Source: Flavobacterium alvei (GTDB taxonomy: Bacteria; Bacteroidota; Bacteroidia; Flavobacteriales; Flavobacteriaceae). Taken from it: a DNA stretch of 64,000 nucleotides. Position 1 is the first letter of the stretch. Each line of letters opens with the position of its first letter. Shown here piece by piece: positions 34,260 to 41,801 of this stretch. The position numbers and the translations under genes are program-made. Location of the stretch: positions 86,237 through 150,236 of the forward strand of contig NZ_PQVG01000008.1 in NCBI RefSeq assembly GCF_002920895.1, read 5' to 3'. The notes under the pieces are model-generated. The model was not told the DNA's origin. It worked only from the letters and a program-made list of their open reading frames with translations, and did no database searches.

Positions 34260-34682
34260 TTATTTCCTGCAATAGCGGTACAAAATGGCTTTACGGATGT
34301 CATTTATGAGCATCATATCCTCTTTGTATTGTTTTTCTTTTTTCTCCAAAAGTTTGAGAGCTGCAACATTTTTTAGATGCTGCTCGTGCTCCAGCATCAT
34401 CAAACTGGCTTGTGGATTAAACTCTTTTTTGAAGTCTGGAAGTCTCAAAAAGGGAATAACCGAACCAATCAGGAATGGATGCCAGAATTTTGTTTGCCAT
34501 AAACTATACGCCACAAAAAATAAGCTTTCACAATCTTCTTCTTTCTCAAAAATGACTACAAAACTGTTTGTGAACTGTTCTTTTTGGGGCTTCCCGCTGT
34601 TCATCCCCTTGTTAAGTATGAATAAATGGGGTTTTGAGTAAGCAGTATCTTTTCGGTGGGTCTTGATGATGAAATTCGGCAT
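34260..34682 (-). CDS. Hypothetical protein, possibly DUF6943-like
   Basis: 140 residues, soluble. The N-terminal FIIKTHRKDTAYSKPHLFIL, then NKGMNSGKPQKEQFTNSF, resembles a Bacteroidetes family I recall as DUF6943; the C-terminal third is a charged helix (LLEKKEKQYKEDMML). No catalytic motif. Paired with a 59-residue ORF, convergent with the phage-like cassette. Confidence 0.55.
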   Translation of the reverse strand: MPNFIIKTHRKDTAYSKPHLFILNKGMNSGKPQKEQFTNSFVVIFEKEEDCESLFFVAYSLWQTKFWHPFLIGSVIPFLRLPDFKKEFNPQASLMMLEHEQHLKNVAALKLLEKKEKQYKEDMMLINDIRKAILYRYCRK

Positions 34683-34732
34683 AGCTTCGGATTTAAGGGA
34701 TGTGCTTCGCTACGCTCCGCACACATAAAATT

Positions 34733-34985
34733 TTTAAAAGAAAAAAAAGAAAAAAAAGAAAGTCGTCCTTCAAGTGGAGGTTTCAAGAAAGTCAAGTTTT
34801 TTTATAAAAAAATACTACCCGACTCGTCCTTAGAAACGGAGGCGTGATTCATCAATCGGAAGTTTGTTATGAAATGGCTAGGGTGGAGATTTTTTTATAA
34901 AAACCGGAGGCTTGAACTTTACTTTCTTGAAACCGGAGCTTACCTTTACTTTCTTTTATTTATTTTTTTATTTTCTTTTTGACCG
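34733..34985. repeat. Palindrome 1 of the array
   Basis: Imperfect arms of about 80-100 nt. GGTTTCAAGAAAGTCAAG (34779-34796) answers CTTGAACTTTACTTTCTTGAAACC-type sequence at 34911-34933. The flanks include complementary A/G-rich (34733-34762) and T/C-rich (34944-34980) tracts and a T-run/A-run pair (34796-34810 with 34890-34903). Confidence 0.65.
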
Positions 34986-35050
34986 AGGTGTTTCTATTTA
35001 AGACAGATTGAAAACGTTGATGAGATAGAGGGTCGTCTTCGGAAAGTGTG

Positions 35051-35117
35051 TGGATTTTCAAAACAGAAAAAAGAAATATAAAATCCATTCCAATTATTTT
35101 TCTGTTTTGAAAATCCA
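35051..35117. repeat. Palindrome 2 (X type)
   Basis: Perfect 21-bp arms, 35051-35071 and 35097-35117, with a 25-nt AT-rich loop. Outer constant parts AAGTGTG (35044-35050) and TACTCTT (35118-35124). Confidence 0.85.
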
Positions 35118-35132
35118 TACTCTTTCTTGGAC

Positions 35133-35222
35133 TTGATTTTGTGGGTATTGAAAATGACTTTACGGAGTTTTTCAATTTTATGCTACAGGTTTTCAAGTGA
35201 TTTTCAATACTTACAAAAACAA
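35133..35222. repeat. Palindrome 3 (Y type)
   Basis: 28-nt arms (35133-35160 and 35195-35222) pairing at 24 positions. The outer half (TTGATTTTGTGGGT) is shared with palindrome 5; the inner half (ATTGAAAATGACTT) is not. Confidence 0.85.
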
Positions 35223-35261
35223 TGAAAAAACAATACCTAGTGCGATGGGGCAGTAGCGCAG

Positions 35262-35453
35262 GCAAGTGTGTGGTTTTTTATTTGCTTACTGGGGTGTTTT
35301 TGATTGCTTTTGTGGAAAAGTCGATGCCATAGACTTGAAAGAAAGACAATGCTTCGGGCTGGACAACTTTATATTTAGGAACGGTATGGCATCGGCTTTT
35401 CCGCTGAAGCAGTTACTTTGGGTTTTCTGGCAAATAAAAAACCACACTCTTGC
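35262..35453. repeat. Palindrome 4 (X type, with nested inner stem)
   Basis: 24-nt arms (35262-35285 and 35430-35453) pairing at 23 positions enclose a second 18-nt inverted repeat (35314-35331 and 35385-35402) pairing at 17. The inner loop is 53 nt. Confidence 0.88.
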
Positions 35454-35462
35454 TGGCTTCTC

Positions 35463-35553
35463 TTGATTTTGTGGGTGTCGCAAATTGCTTATTCCTATAT
35501 CGTGAATGTTTGAAATGGAGTTGATAAGCAATTTGCGACACGCACAAAAACAA
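35463..35553. repeat. Palindrome 5 (Y type)
   Basis: 30-nt arms (35463-35492 and 35524-35553) pairing at 28 positions. Same constant outer half as palindrome 3, different inner half (GTCGCAAATTGCTTAT). Confidence 0.88.
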
Positions 35554-35663
35554 TGCAAAAACTTACCGCATTAAACATCAAGTTGCTAAAAACAGTGACC
35601 GTGAACGTCCTTGAAACTAGGTAGTTCAGTAAAAGTTCTTATGAAATGGCGAACGTTGTTAAT

Positions 35664-35742
35664 GACAGTGGCGAAGGATGGTTTTTTTTATTGCAGGCCG
35701 GTGCGAGGAAGCAATAAAAAAGACTGTCCTGGAGCCACTGTC
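35664..35742. repeat. Palindrome 6 (X type)
   Basis: GACAGTGGC (35664-35672) with GCCACTGTC (35734-35742), and inside it TTTTTTATTGC (35684-35694) with GCAATAAAAAA (35711-35721). The CAGTGGCGAAGG lead resembles CAGTAGCGCAGG before palindrome 4. Confidence 0.75.
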
Positions 35743-35886
35743 TTGCGCGTTGGGTGTGGCGGCTGTTTTACATAAATGATATTATAGCTTCATTGCAAAA
35801 ACCAAAAAAACAATATAAAAGCTTTGTAATGAACTATAATACTCAATTATGTAACACAGCTTGGGGAAAAAAATTAATGGCGCAAG
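35742..35886. repeat. Palindrome 7 (Y type)
   Basis: 33-nt arms (35762-35794 and 35828-35860) that align with one offset and few mismatches. An outer stem CTTGCGC (35742-35748) pairs with GCGCAAG (35880-35886). Confidence 0.75.
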
Positions 35887-36184
35887 TTGCGAAGCATACG
35901 TGTTTTTGTTTCAAAAACTGTGACAGTAATTTTTTTTGGAGCGTTGGCAAAGGAGTGCCTTTTGAAATGTAAAACGTCCTTTTTAAACCGAACGAAAAAG
36001 AATATTCTCGTTATTGGAAAAGTAATTAGCGAAATGAAGCAAACAAAGACTTGAGTTTAGGAATACTTGGACTAAATGAAAGTTTTGTGCAGCTGAATGA
36101 GATAATGGGTAGTTTTCAATACTATGTTTTTAATATTTCGATTAATAACTTTTGTACAATTATGTGTAATTTAAAAAAAATAAG

Positions 36185-36192
36185 TATCTTTG
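36185..36192 (+). promoter_or_regulatory. -7 promoter element for the XRE-ImmA-PIN operon
   Basis: TATCTTTG matches TAnnTTTG; a weak -33 (TGTG at 36163-36166) is 18 bases upstream. It gives a leader of about 45 nt before the XRE gene. Confidence 0.55.
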
Positions 36193-36242
36193 TAACATAA
36201 TTAGAGAATTAAAATTGATTACTTAACCTTATAATTTAAAAA

Positions 36243-36584
36243 ATGATGGAAGCAACTACAGGATTAGTAATAAAAGGTTTGCGAGAAAAATATGGATACA
36301 CACAAGATAAAGTCGCAAATTATTTAGGAATAAAACGAGAAATGATAAGTTTCTATGAAAATGAAGGTAGAGAGATTCCACTTGATGTTTTAGAAAAATT
36401 ATCAGATTTGTTTGGTGTTGAATTAGATGTTTTTTTTGTTGATAATGTTGATGATGCACTTGCCGAAGTTGTTTTTGCTTTTAGAAAAGATGATATGGAT
36501 AATGATGATATGGATAATATGGCAGCTTTCGGTAAAATTGTAAAAAACTATTTGAAGATTAATAATTTGTATGGTAGCATTTAA
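36243..36584 (+). CDS. XRE-family helix-turn-helix regulator/antitoxin
   Basis: 113 residues. An HTH_3 domain at about 9-63 (LREKYGYTQDKVANYLGIKR, then VLEKLSDLFGVELDVFF) with a short acidic C-terminus (FRKDDMDNDDMDNM). First of three overlapping genes with an ImmA/IrrE peptidase (14-bp overlap) and a PIN-domain protein. XRE-ImmA/IrrE pairs control stress responses or act as toxin-antitoxin modules; here it is likely the DNA-binding repressor and the substrate of the peptidase. Confidence 0.85.
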   Translation: MMEATTGLVIKGLREKYGYTQDKVANYLGIKREMISFYENEGREIPLDVLEKLSDLFGVELDVFFVDNVDDALAEVVFAFRKDDMDNDDMDNMAAFGKIVKNYLKINNLYGSI

Positions 36585-37314
36585 TGATAAAATACTAGAA
36601 GTAAGGGCTAATAAATTTAGACGTCAATGCGGTATCAGCGATGATAGTGCTATTGATTTTGAAAAATTATTAATATCACTTGATGTGCTAACTGTTTTTA
36701 AGCCATTGAATGGGGAATTCTCTGGAATGGCATTGCGAACTCGAAGCAGTAATTTTATGATGATTAATACTAAAAACCCTGTTGGTAGACAGCATTTTAC
36801 TATTGGACACGAATTGTATCATTTATTTATTCAAGAAGGTTTTAGTTTTAAAATGTGTAAAGCTGGTAAGTTTGATAAGAAAGATAGAGAAGAGTATAAT
36901 GCGGATATTTTTAGTTCCTATTTTTTAATGCCGGAAGTTGGAATAATAAAACAAATTCCAGAAGAAGAGTTGGCTTGGGGTGGAGAAATCTCATTGGCAA
37001 CAATTATCAAATTAGAACAATACTTTGGTGTTTCAAGATCGGCACTTTTAATACGATTAGATAAAATAGGTTTGTTGCGAACGGATTATTCTAATTACAA
37101 GAAAGATGTCAAAAAGAGTGCTATTGAACACGGATATTCGGACAGATTGTATAGTAAAACTGACGAATTTAAAGTTGTTGGGAATTATGGAATAAAAGCA
37201 AAAGAATTGTTCGATAAAGATAAGATTTCGGAAAGTCATTATCTCTCATTAATGTTTGATATTAATATTGATATTGACAACTTAAATAATAAGGAAGATG
37301 ACAAAGAAATCTAA
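36571..37314 (+). CDS. ImmA/IrrE-family metallopeptidase
   Basis: 247 residues. The zinc site H80-E81-L-Y-H84 (TIGHELYHLF) with a downstream acidic ligand region REEYNADIFSSYFLMP is diagnostic of the ImmA/IrrE fold (COG2856). It probably cleaves the partner XRE protein upon a signal. The C-terminal 100 residues (IKLEQYFGVSRSALLIRLDK, then a charged tail) resemble the usual extension. It overlaps both neighbours, so the three proteins are made together. Confidence 0.9.
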   Translation: MVAFNDKILEVRANKFRRQCGISDDSAIDFEKLLISLDVLTVFKPLNGEFSGMALRTRSSNFMMINTKNPVGRQHFTIGHELYHLFIQEGFSFKMCKAGKFDKKDREEYNADIFSSYFLMPEVGIIKQIPEEELAWGGEISLATIIKLEQYFGVSRSALLIRLDKIGLLRTDYSNYKKDVKKSAIEHGYSDRLYSKTDEFKVVGNYGIKAKELFDKDKISESHYLSLMFDINIDIDNLNNKEDDKEI

Positions 37315-37825
37315 TGATCCAAAAATATTATTGGATTGTGATGTCATTATCCATTTTATAAAAGCAGGTAAGCAATTGCTTTTACCAAAAATATTTCCTG
37401 GTCGGTTTGTTATTCTTGACAAAGTTTTTGAGGAGTTGATGGCAAGACCCAGTAATAAAATACCTGTGGGTAATTTTATTGAATACACAAAAATTGATGT
37501 GATACCAATACCTAATAAAATTGAAATAATTAAAGAATATTCGAGACTTAAAAAGATTGTAGGTAATGGCGAAGCTGCTTGTATGGCGGTTGCAAGAAAT
37601 ACAAATGATTATATAGCAAGTAGTAATTTAAAAGATATTAGGCTGTACTGTGAGGAGTATGATATTGTTTACTTGACCACAATGGATATTTTGTTAGAAG
37701 CTTATAGATTAAAGATTATGAGTGAATTAGAATGCGATAATTTTATAAAAGAGGTGAAATCTAAAGACAGTAAACTAATTTATAATATAGATAGTATTAC
37801 GGCTTATGAAAAAACAAAAAAATAA
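37298..37825 (+). CDS. PIN-like domain protein, putative toxin RNase
   Basis: 175 residues. The PIN core is visible: ILLDCDVIIHF (Asp13, Asp15), KVFEEL, GNGEAACMAVA (Glu92) and SNLKDIRLYC (Asp113) form a plausible metal site; LTTMDILLEAYRLKIM closes the fold. It is coupled (17-bp overlap) to the ImmA/IrrE gene. Related PIN-like toxins with XRE-COG2856 partners have been described (DUF4411-type); exact family uncertain. An 8-bp hairpin overlaps the stop (37825-37853). Confidence 0.75.
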   Translation: MTKKSNDPKILLDCDVIIHFIKAGKQLLLPKIFPGRFVILDKVFEELMARPSNKIPVGNFIEYTKIDVIPIPNKIEIIKEYSRLKKIVGNGEAACMAVARNTNDYIASSNLKDIRLYCEEYDIVYLTTMDILLEAYRLKIMSELECDNFIKEVKSKDSKLIYNIDSITAYEKTKK

Positions 37826-37993
37826 CCGAAGCAAACTGGAATAGCGCTTCGGTCAGTTGAAATTAAAAGTGTGGTAGCTGTTTGATTTCTTCTGCAAAAG
37901 TAATAGAATTCTATTTATTACCTAATTATTCCTTGGGTTTTTAGTCAAACACCTCAATTTCAAATTGTTTGGCTGCACTAAATCATATATGCA

Positions 37994-38167
37994 ATGGCAA
38001 AAAATGGTAAAGTTGGTGATGGTCATCGAAATGGTGCGGTTAAAGACCGTAGCCAGACTTATAATCCGAAAACAGAGCAGTGGGTAAAGCGTGATGCTGA
38101 TACTGGCCGTTTTATGGATGTTAAGCAAGATGGTACGCCATTTAAAGGAGTTACTAAAGAAAAGTAA
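37994..38167 (+). CDS. Small conserved basic protein of defence/phage islands
   Basis: 57 residues, highly charged: MAKNGKVGDGHRNGAVKDRS, then NPKTEQWVKRDADTGRFMD and GTPFKGVTKEK. I recall near-identical small proteins in many bacteria, including proteobacterial islands and phages, but no named function. Its good conservation despite small size supports a real gene. It lies between the PIN operon and the CBASS operon, followed 73 bp later by another tiny ORF. Confidence 0.7.
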   Translation: MAKNGKVGDGHRNGAVKDRSQTYNPKTEQWVKRDADTGRFMDVKQDGTPFKGVTKEK

Positions 38168-38240
38168 CGAATTATTAGGTAAGCTGATATGACACGGCTT
38201 GGTGTTGTCTGGAATTCTATTAACGACCAAATTATTTAAA

Positions 38241-38402
38241 ATGAGTAATTTAATTAAGTTCCCTACTAGGGAACAAGCAACTCTTTGCTATAAAAACAAC
38301 TGTGTAACAGTTTATGGTGGAACGGCTCAATTTGTTAATGCGATAGCAGTAACTGTTGTAGTCGTTTCTGCAATAGCATTGATTGCAAAGGCATTGAAAT
38401 AA
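38241..38402 (+). CDS. Small membrane protein ahead of the CBASS operon
   Basis: 53 residues from the ATG at 38241 (an earlier in-frame start exists at 38199 but adds an unlikely extension). A polar N-terminus (SNLIKFPTREQATLCYKNN) and one C-terminal transmembrane helix (VNAIAVTVVVVSAIALIA). Function unknown. It ends 9 bp before a strong hairpin terminator. Confidence 0.55.
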   Translation: MSNLIKFPTREQATLCYKNNCVTVYGGTAQFVNAIAVTVVVVSAIALIAKALK

Positions 38403-38410
38403 TGTCATTA

Positions 38411-38445
38411 AAAACGAGTTTTGCATTGGCAAAACTCGTTTTAAT
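38411..38445 (+). terminator. Terminator between the small genes and CBASS
   Basis: A perfect 14-bp stem, 38411-38424 with 38429-38442, 4-nt loop, T at the end of the arm. It should insulate the CBASS operon. Confidence 0.8.
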
Positions 38446-38505
38446 AATAAATTTTTGAATTCAAAAACAGGTTTTTCCTTTGATATAATTAATAAAACAT
38501 ACCCT

Positions 38506-39486
38506 ATGAAATTAGACAACAATCAATTACATTTCTTTATTGATAAAATAAAATTGAAGCCTGAAAATATGCAAAAGTATAGAGATCAGATAAACAATTT
38601 AAAACAAAAATTAGAAGATAAAATTAAAAACGACGATAGAACTGGGCTAAAAGTTTCTAAATATATATTAGCTGGTTCTTGGAAAAAGCATACAATATTG
38701 AAGCCTACTGGAGAACACCCAATCGATATTGATTTAGTTCTATTTGTTGTGGGAGATGATAAAATCCAAAATGACCTTAAGAAATTACACGATTTTATCG
38801 TCAAATATTTAGAAGAGATATATCCGCAAAAAGACATTAATAAAGATGTTGATGCTGAAGGAAATACAAAATCAATCACCATCACTTTTACTGGAACTGG
38901 TTTGCAAATAGATATTGTTCCTGTTGTTCCTCTTTCCGAACCAGTTGACTATGTGTGGCAACCACAAAGAGGTGGAGGCGGTAAATACATTACAAGTGTT
39001 TCTAAACATTTATTGCATAATCTTGAATTAAGAAGAAATAATTCTTCTTATACTTCAATTGTTAGGGCTTTAAAATGGTGGAAAAACTACAAAGAGATAA
39101 ACCCCACAGATACGGAACCAGGTATTTCTTCATTTGTTATTGAATTGATTGTAGCATATTTGGATGCAAATTTTGGTGTTGAAGAAAATATTGAAGAGGG
39201 AATTATTAGATTTTTTCAATTTGTTAGTTCTGAAAATTTTCCAGAAATTACTTTTGAGAATGCTATAAATGAAATTCCATCATATCAATCTCCAATATTT
39301 ATTGCTGATGATACAAATAATGAAAATAATGCTTCAAAAAAAATAAACAATACAATTTGGAAAGAAATAAAAGCGGAAGCAGAAGACGCATTTGATTCAC
39401 TTAATATTGCTCAATCTAAAAATTTTGAAGGAGATACAATTGAGGAATGGAAAAGAGTTTTTGGACCAACATTTAATATAAAATAA
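38506..39486 (+). CDS. CBASS CD-NTase (cyclic oligonucleotide synthase)
   Basis: 326 residues from the ATG at 38506; an upstream TTG in frame (38455) lies in the promoter/terminator area and is not favoured. Nucleotidyltransferase motifs: GS at 57-58 (LAGSWKKHT), D74 and D76 in HPIDIDLVLF, third Asp136 in LQIDIVPV, and the GGGGKYI substrate loop. It makes a cyclic di- or trinucleotide upon phage infection. The HORMA and TRIP13-like genes that follow define a type III CBASS. Cytoplasmic, first gene of a four-gene operon. Confidence 0.92.
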   Translation: MKLDNNQLHFFIDKIKLKPENMQKYRDQINNLKQKLEDKIKNDDRTGLKVSKYILAGSWKKHTILKPTGEHPIDIDLVLFVVGDDKIQNDLKKLHDFIVKYLEEIYPQKDINKDVDAEGNTKSITITFTGTGLQIDIVPVVPLSEPVDYVWQPQRGGGGKYITSVSKHLLHNLELRRNNSSYTSIVRALKWWKNYKEINPTDTEPGISSFVIELIVAYLDANFGVEENIEEGIIRFFQFVSSENFPEITFENAINEIPSYQSPIFIADDTNNENNASKKINNTIWKEIKAEAEDAFDSLNIAQSKNFEGDTIEEWKRVFGPTFNIK

Positions 39487-39491
39487 AAAAT

Positions 39492-40004
39492 ATGTACAAT
39501 ACAATTACAAACACAACCACTTATACAGTCATTGATATAAGAAAAACATTTGAAGGATGTGAAACAGATATTAGAACAATTGCTCGGAGAACTGGTAAAT
39601 GGGAAGTAAGTTATACTGATAATGTTTTTAACGATATTATGATTTATGCAGAAAATGAATATTTAAAATCGGTAGATATTGTTTTACTAAATGAGAATAA
39701 TACTGTTTTAAGAGCATCAAAATTTGTTGTAAATGCAAATGGAACTGCAATTTCCAGTGAAAGAGCAGGGAATAATAATGATTGGAGTAATTTGCCTGAC
39801 ACACATCTATCTGTGATATTGTCTTTTTCTAAAAAGTGGAATGATCTTACGGCAACTGATAAAAGTAATTTCCAAAAGAATAATAATTTTAAATTGTCTT
39901 GGAGTACTACTGATATAGACAATTCTTTTCCTCATTTGAGTAATTCTCAAGGGCAATTATATGGAAGTAAGGGCTACGAATTACAAAAAACAACATATAA
40001 ATAA
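39492..40004 (+). CDS. CBASS HORMA-domain protein (Cap7-like)
   Basis: 170 residues. TYTVIDIRKTFEGCETDIRT, then RTGKWEVSYTDNVFNDIMIY and AENEYLKSVDIVLL, correspond to the bacterial HORMA family found in type III CBASS. The C-terminal region (after about 115) would hold the safety-belt. In studied systems the closed HORMA protein bound to a phage peptide activates the CD-NTase. It sits 5 bp after the CD-NTase gene, with a TAATG overlap to the ATPase gene. Confidence 0.85.
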   Translation: MYNTITNTTTYTVIDIRKTFEGCETDIRTIARRTGKWEVSYTDNVFNDIMIYAENEYLKSVDIVLLNENNTVLRASKFVVNANGTAISSERAGNNNDWSNLPDTHLSVILSFSKKWNDLTATDKSNFQKNNNFKLSWSTTDIDNSFPHLSNSQGQLYGSKGYELQKTTYK

Positions 40005-40888
40005 TGGCTACAATTTTTGATAATACAATCGACTTACCAAATTCGGAAATACAGGAGAGAACGAAATACCTAATAGGATTTGATACAAAATTTAATAGGA
40101 TATACTCCAATTTAAAATTATTATTAGACCAAGATAGTTTGATAGAATGGAGTGAAAAATTCCACCACGTTGAATTACCAATTATTGGTCAATTAAAGGA
40201 TAAATACCCTTTAATAATTTTGGCAGGTGATGCTGGAACTGGAAAAACAGTTTCGGCTGAATCAATTGCTGATAGAATGACAAGAGAGTTGAAAAAGGAA
40301 GGTTTTTTTCTAAAATTAAGTACAAGAGTAAGAGGAGAAGGATTACACGGACAGATGGGTAATTTGGTTAATGATGCTTTTGCAGAATTAAAAGTTCAGG
40401 CAGGTAAAAAACGTATTGCTTTTTTATTAATAGATGAAGCTGATGCAATTGCAACAACGCGTTCTACATCTCAAATGCATCAGGAAGAAAAAGCTGCTGT
40501 AAACACATTAATTCAGAAAATAGATGAAATTAGAGAATTGAATGGAAGAGCTGTTGTTTTTATGTCAACCAATAGACTACATTTTATTGACGAAGCAATT
40601 ATTAGAAGAGCTGCAATTATTTTAGAATTTGAAAGACCAACTACAGAAGAAAGAAAAGAACTTTTTTCTAAAAGTCTTATAGGTTTGGATTTTACTGAAG
40701 AGCAATTAAATCAATTAGCAGATATCACTAGTCCAGAAAAGAACGAAAATTTAGGTTATTCTTTTTCAGATATAAGATTAAAAATTTTACCAGAGGCAAT
40801 CGCAAATGCTTATCCGGACAAAGCATTAAGCTTTGAAATTATTCTGGAAACAATTTCAAATGTCAAACCAAGCCCTAAAATAATATGA
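40004..40888 (+). CDS. CBASS TRIP13/Pch2-like AAA+ ATPase (Cap6)
   Basis: 294 residues, single AAA+ module. Walker A GDAGTGKT (75-82), Walker B FLLIDEADAI (Asp144, Glu145), sensor-1 STNRLHFID and the arginine-finger region IIRRAAIILEFERP. It remodels and opens HORMA proteins, switching signalling off. Overlaps the HORMA gene by one base and the effector gene by four (ATGA), indicating coupled translation. Confidence 0.92.
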   Translation: MATIFDNTIDLPNSEIQERTKYLIGFDTKFNRIYSNLKLLLDQDSLIEWSEKFHHVELPIIGQLKDKYPLIILAGDAGTGKTVSAESIADRMTRELKKEGFFLKLSTRVRGEGLHGQMGNLVNDAFAELKVQAGKKRIAFLLIDEADAIATTRSTSQMHQEEKAAVNTLIQKIDEIRELNGRAVVFMSTNRLHFIDEAIIRRAAIILEFERPTTEERKELFSKSLIGLDFTEEQLNQLADITSPEKNENLGYSFSDIRLKILPEAIANAYPDKALSFEIILETISNVKPSPKII

Positions 40889-41733
40889 CAACAAGACTTT
40901 CAAACATAGTAGTTCTAATAATTTTTGGCGGATTTATACTTTTTAGAACCCTTTTTCCAGCTAATGAAAATGATCAATTATCCAATACACTTTTTAATCT
41001 TTCGATTGAACTTGTAGGAGGTATTATTTTGTATGGATTACTTCAATTATTGCAAAATATAAAACAATTAAAATTTTATTATCAAACCCAATTTCTTTAC
41101 TGCAAAAAAGACATTCGTTTATCGTTAGCCTATTTGTATAGAATTAAAATTGACAACAAATATTTATTAGTAAAAAGCAATCATAGGGATTATTTTCAAC
41201 CAGTTGGAGGTGCTTATAAAACGTTACCTGGTTCAGAAAAAATATTTGAGAAACTAGATGTGAAATCCGATAGATTAATTGAGACCGAAAAAGGAATAGC
41301 AAAAGGAGATTTAAGAATATTTGTAAAAGGTATTAATGTAATAGAATTTTTAGAATGGTACAATTCAAAAGAAGATAGAGAAATTTCTCCTTGGAGAGAA
41401 TTCTGTGAGGAATTAATTTCTACTGATATATTACATTGGAAAGATTTTAAATTTATTGACTATAAATTCAAAGGAACTATTAAAACTCCTATTATCAATT
41501 TAGACAGTGGAGATAAGGGTATATTTATTTTTGATGTTTATGATTTCATTCCTAATAACGATCAAATCAAAATTTTAAGAGATTTATTGAGTTTAGGTGA
41601 TACTGAAAAATATATTTGGGTTGATGAATATCTTATTAATCGTTTAGGACACGACGAAAGGACTAAAAAATATGTTTATAAAATTGGGAAACACACTAAA
41701 TGGGCATTAAATCTTAAATGGGATAATGGATAA
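40885..41733 (+). CDS. CBASS effector with two TM helices and a NUDIX-like domain (Cap16-like)
   Basis: 282 residues. Two transmembrane helices at about 8-22 and 33-56, then a soluble domain with YRIKIDNKYLLVKS, FQPVGGAYKT and ISPWREFCEELIST, i.e. a split Nudix box in which RE and EE are kept but the following Gly is lost. This matches the SMODS-associated 2TM-NUDIX effectors. The cyclic nucleotide is expected to trigger membrane damage or nucleotide loss, ending the infected cell. Last gene of the operon. Confidence 0.82.
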   Translation: MTTRLSNIVVLIIFGGFILFRTLFPANENDQLSNTLFNLSIELVGGIILYGLLQLLQNIKQLKFYYQTQFLYCKKDIRLSLAYLYRIKIDNKYLLVKSNHRDYFQPVGGAYKTLPGSEKIFEKLDVKSDRLIETEKGIAKGDLRIFVKGINVIEFLEWYNSKEDREISPWREFCEELISTDILHWKDFKFIDYKFKGTIKTPIINLDSGDKGIFIFDVYDFIPNNDQIKILRDLLSLGDTEKYIWVDEYLINRLGHDERTKKYVYKIGKHTKWALNLKWDNG

Positions 41734-41801
41734 ATAGATAGATTGTGTCTTATTTGAATTTAATTGTTTTTTATCTAAACTATTAAATATCTTACCCTAG
41801 T

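Larger units (their letters stand above)
34733..35886. repeat. Array of long imperfect palindromes with shared outer arms (gene-free)
   Basis: The stretch from 34683 to 36242 contains no convincing gene; about 1.15 kb of it consists of seven back-to-back palindromes. They occur as X/Y pairs: X units share AAGTGTGTGG...CCANACTCTT and Y units share TTGATTTTGTGGGT...ACAAAAACAATG, while the inner arms differ completely between copies yet remain complementary within each copy. CGTCCTT recurs at 34764, 34825, 35606 and 35974, and TTATGAAATGGC at 34867 and 35639. This indicates repeated, structure-conserving units: a structured RNA, a recombination/transfer site family, or a replication region. Individual units follow. 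Confidence 0.7.

Noticed and set aside
34733..35886. CRISPR array
   Set aside because: There are no evenly spaced identical direct repeats with unique spacers, and no cas genes in the window.
34733..35886. Classical integron attC sites
   Set aside because: One GTTRRRY-like word (GTTGGGT near 35750) occurs, but no complementary RYYYAAC partner pairs with it, and no integron integrase is seen.
34960..35972. Several ORFs of 66-101 codons on both strands within the palindrome region
   Set aside because: They arise from the palindromes themselves, mirror each other on the two strands and have no protein-like composition or signals.
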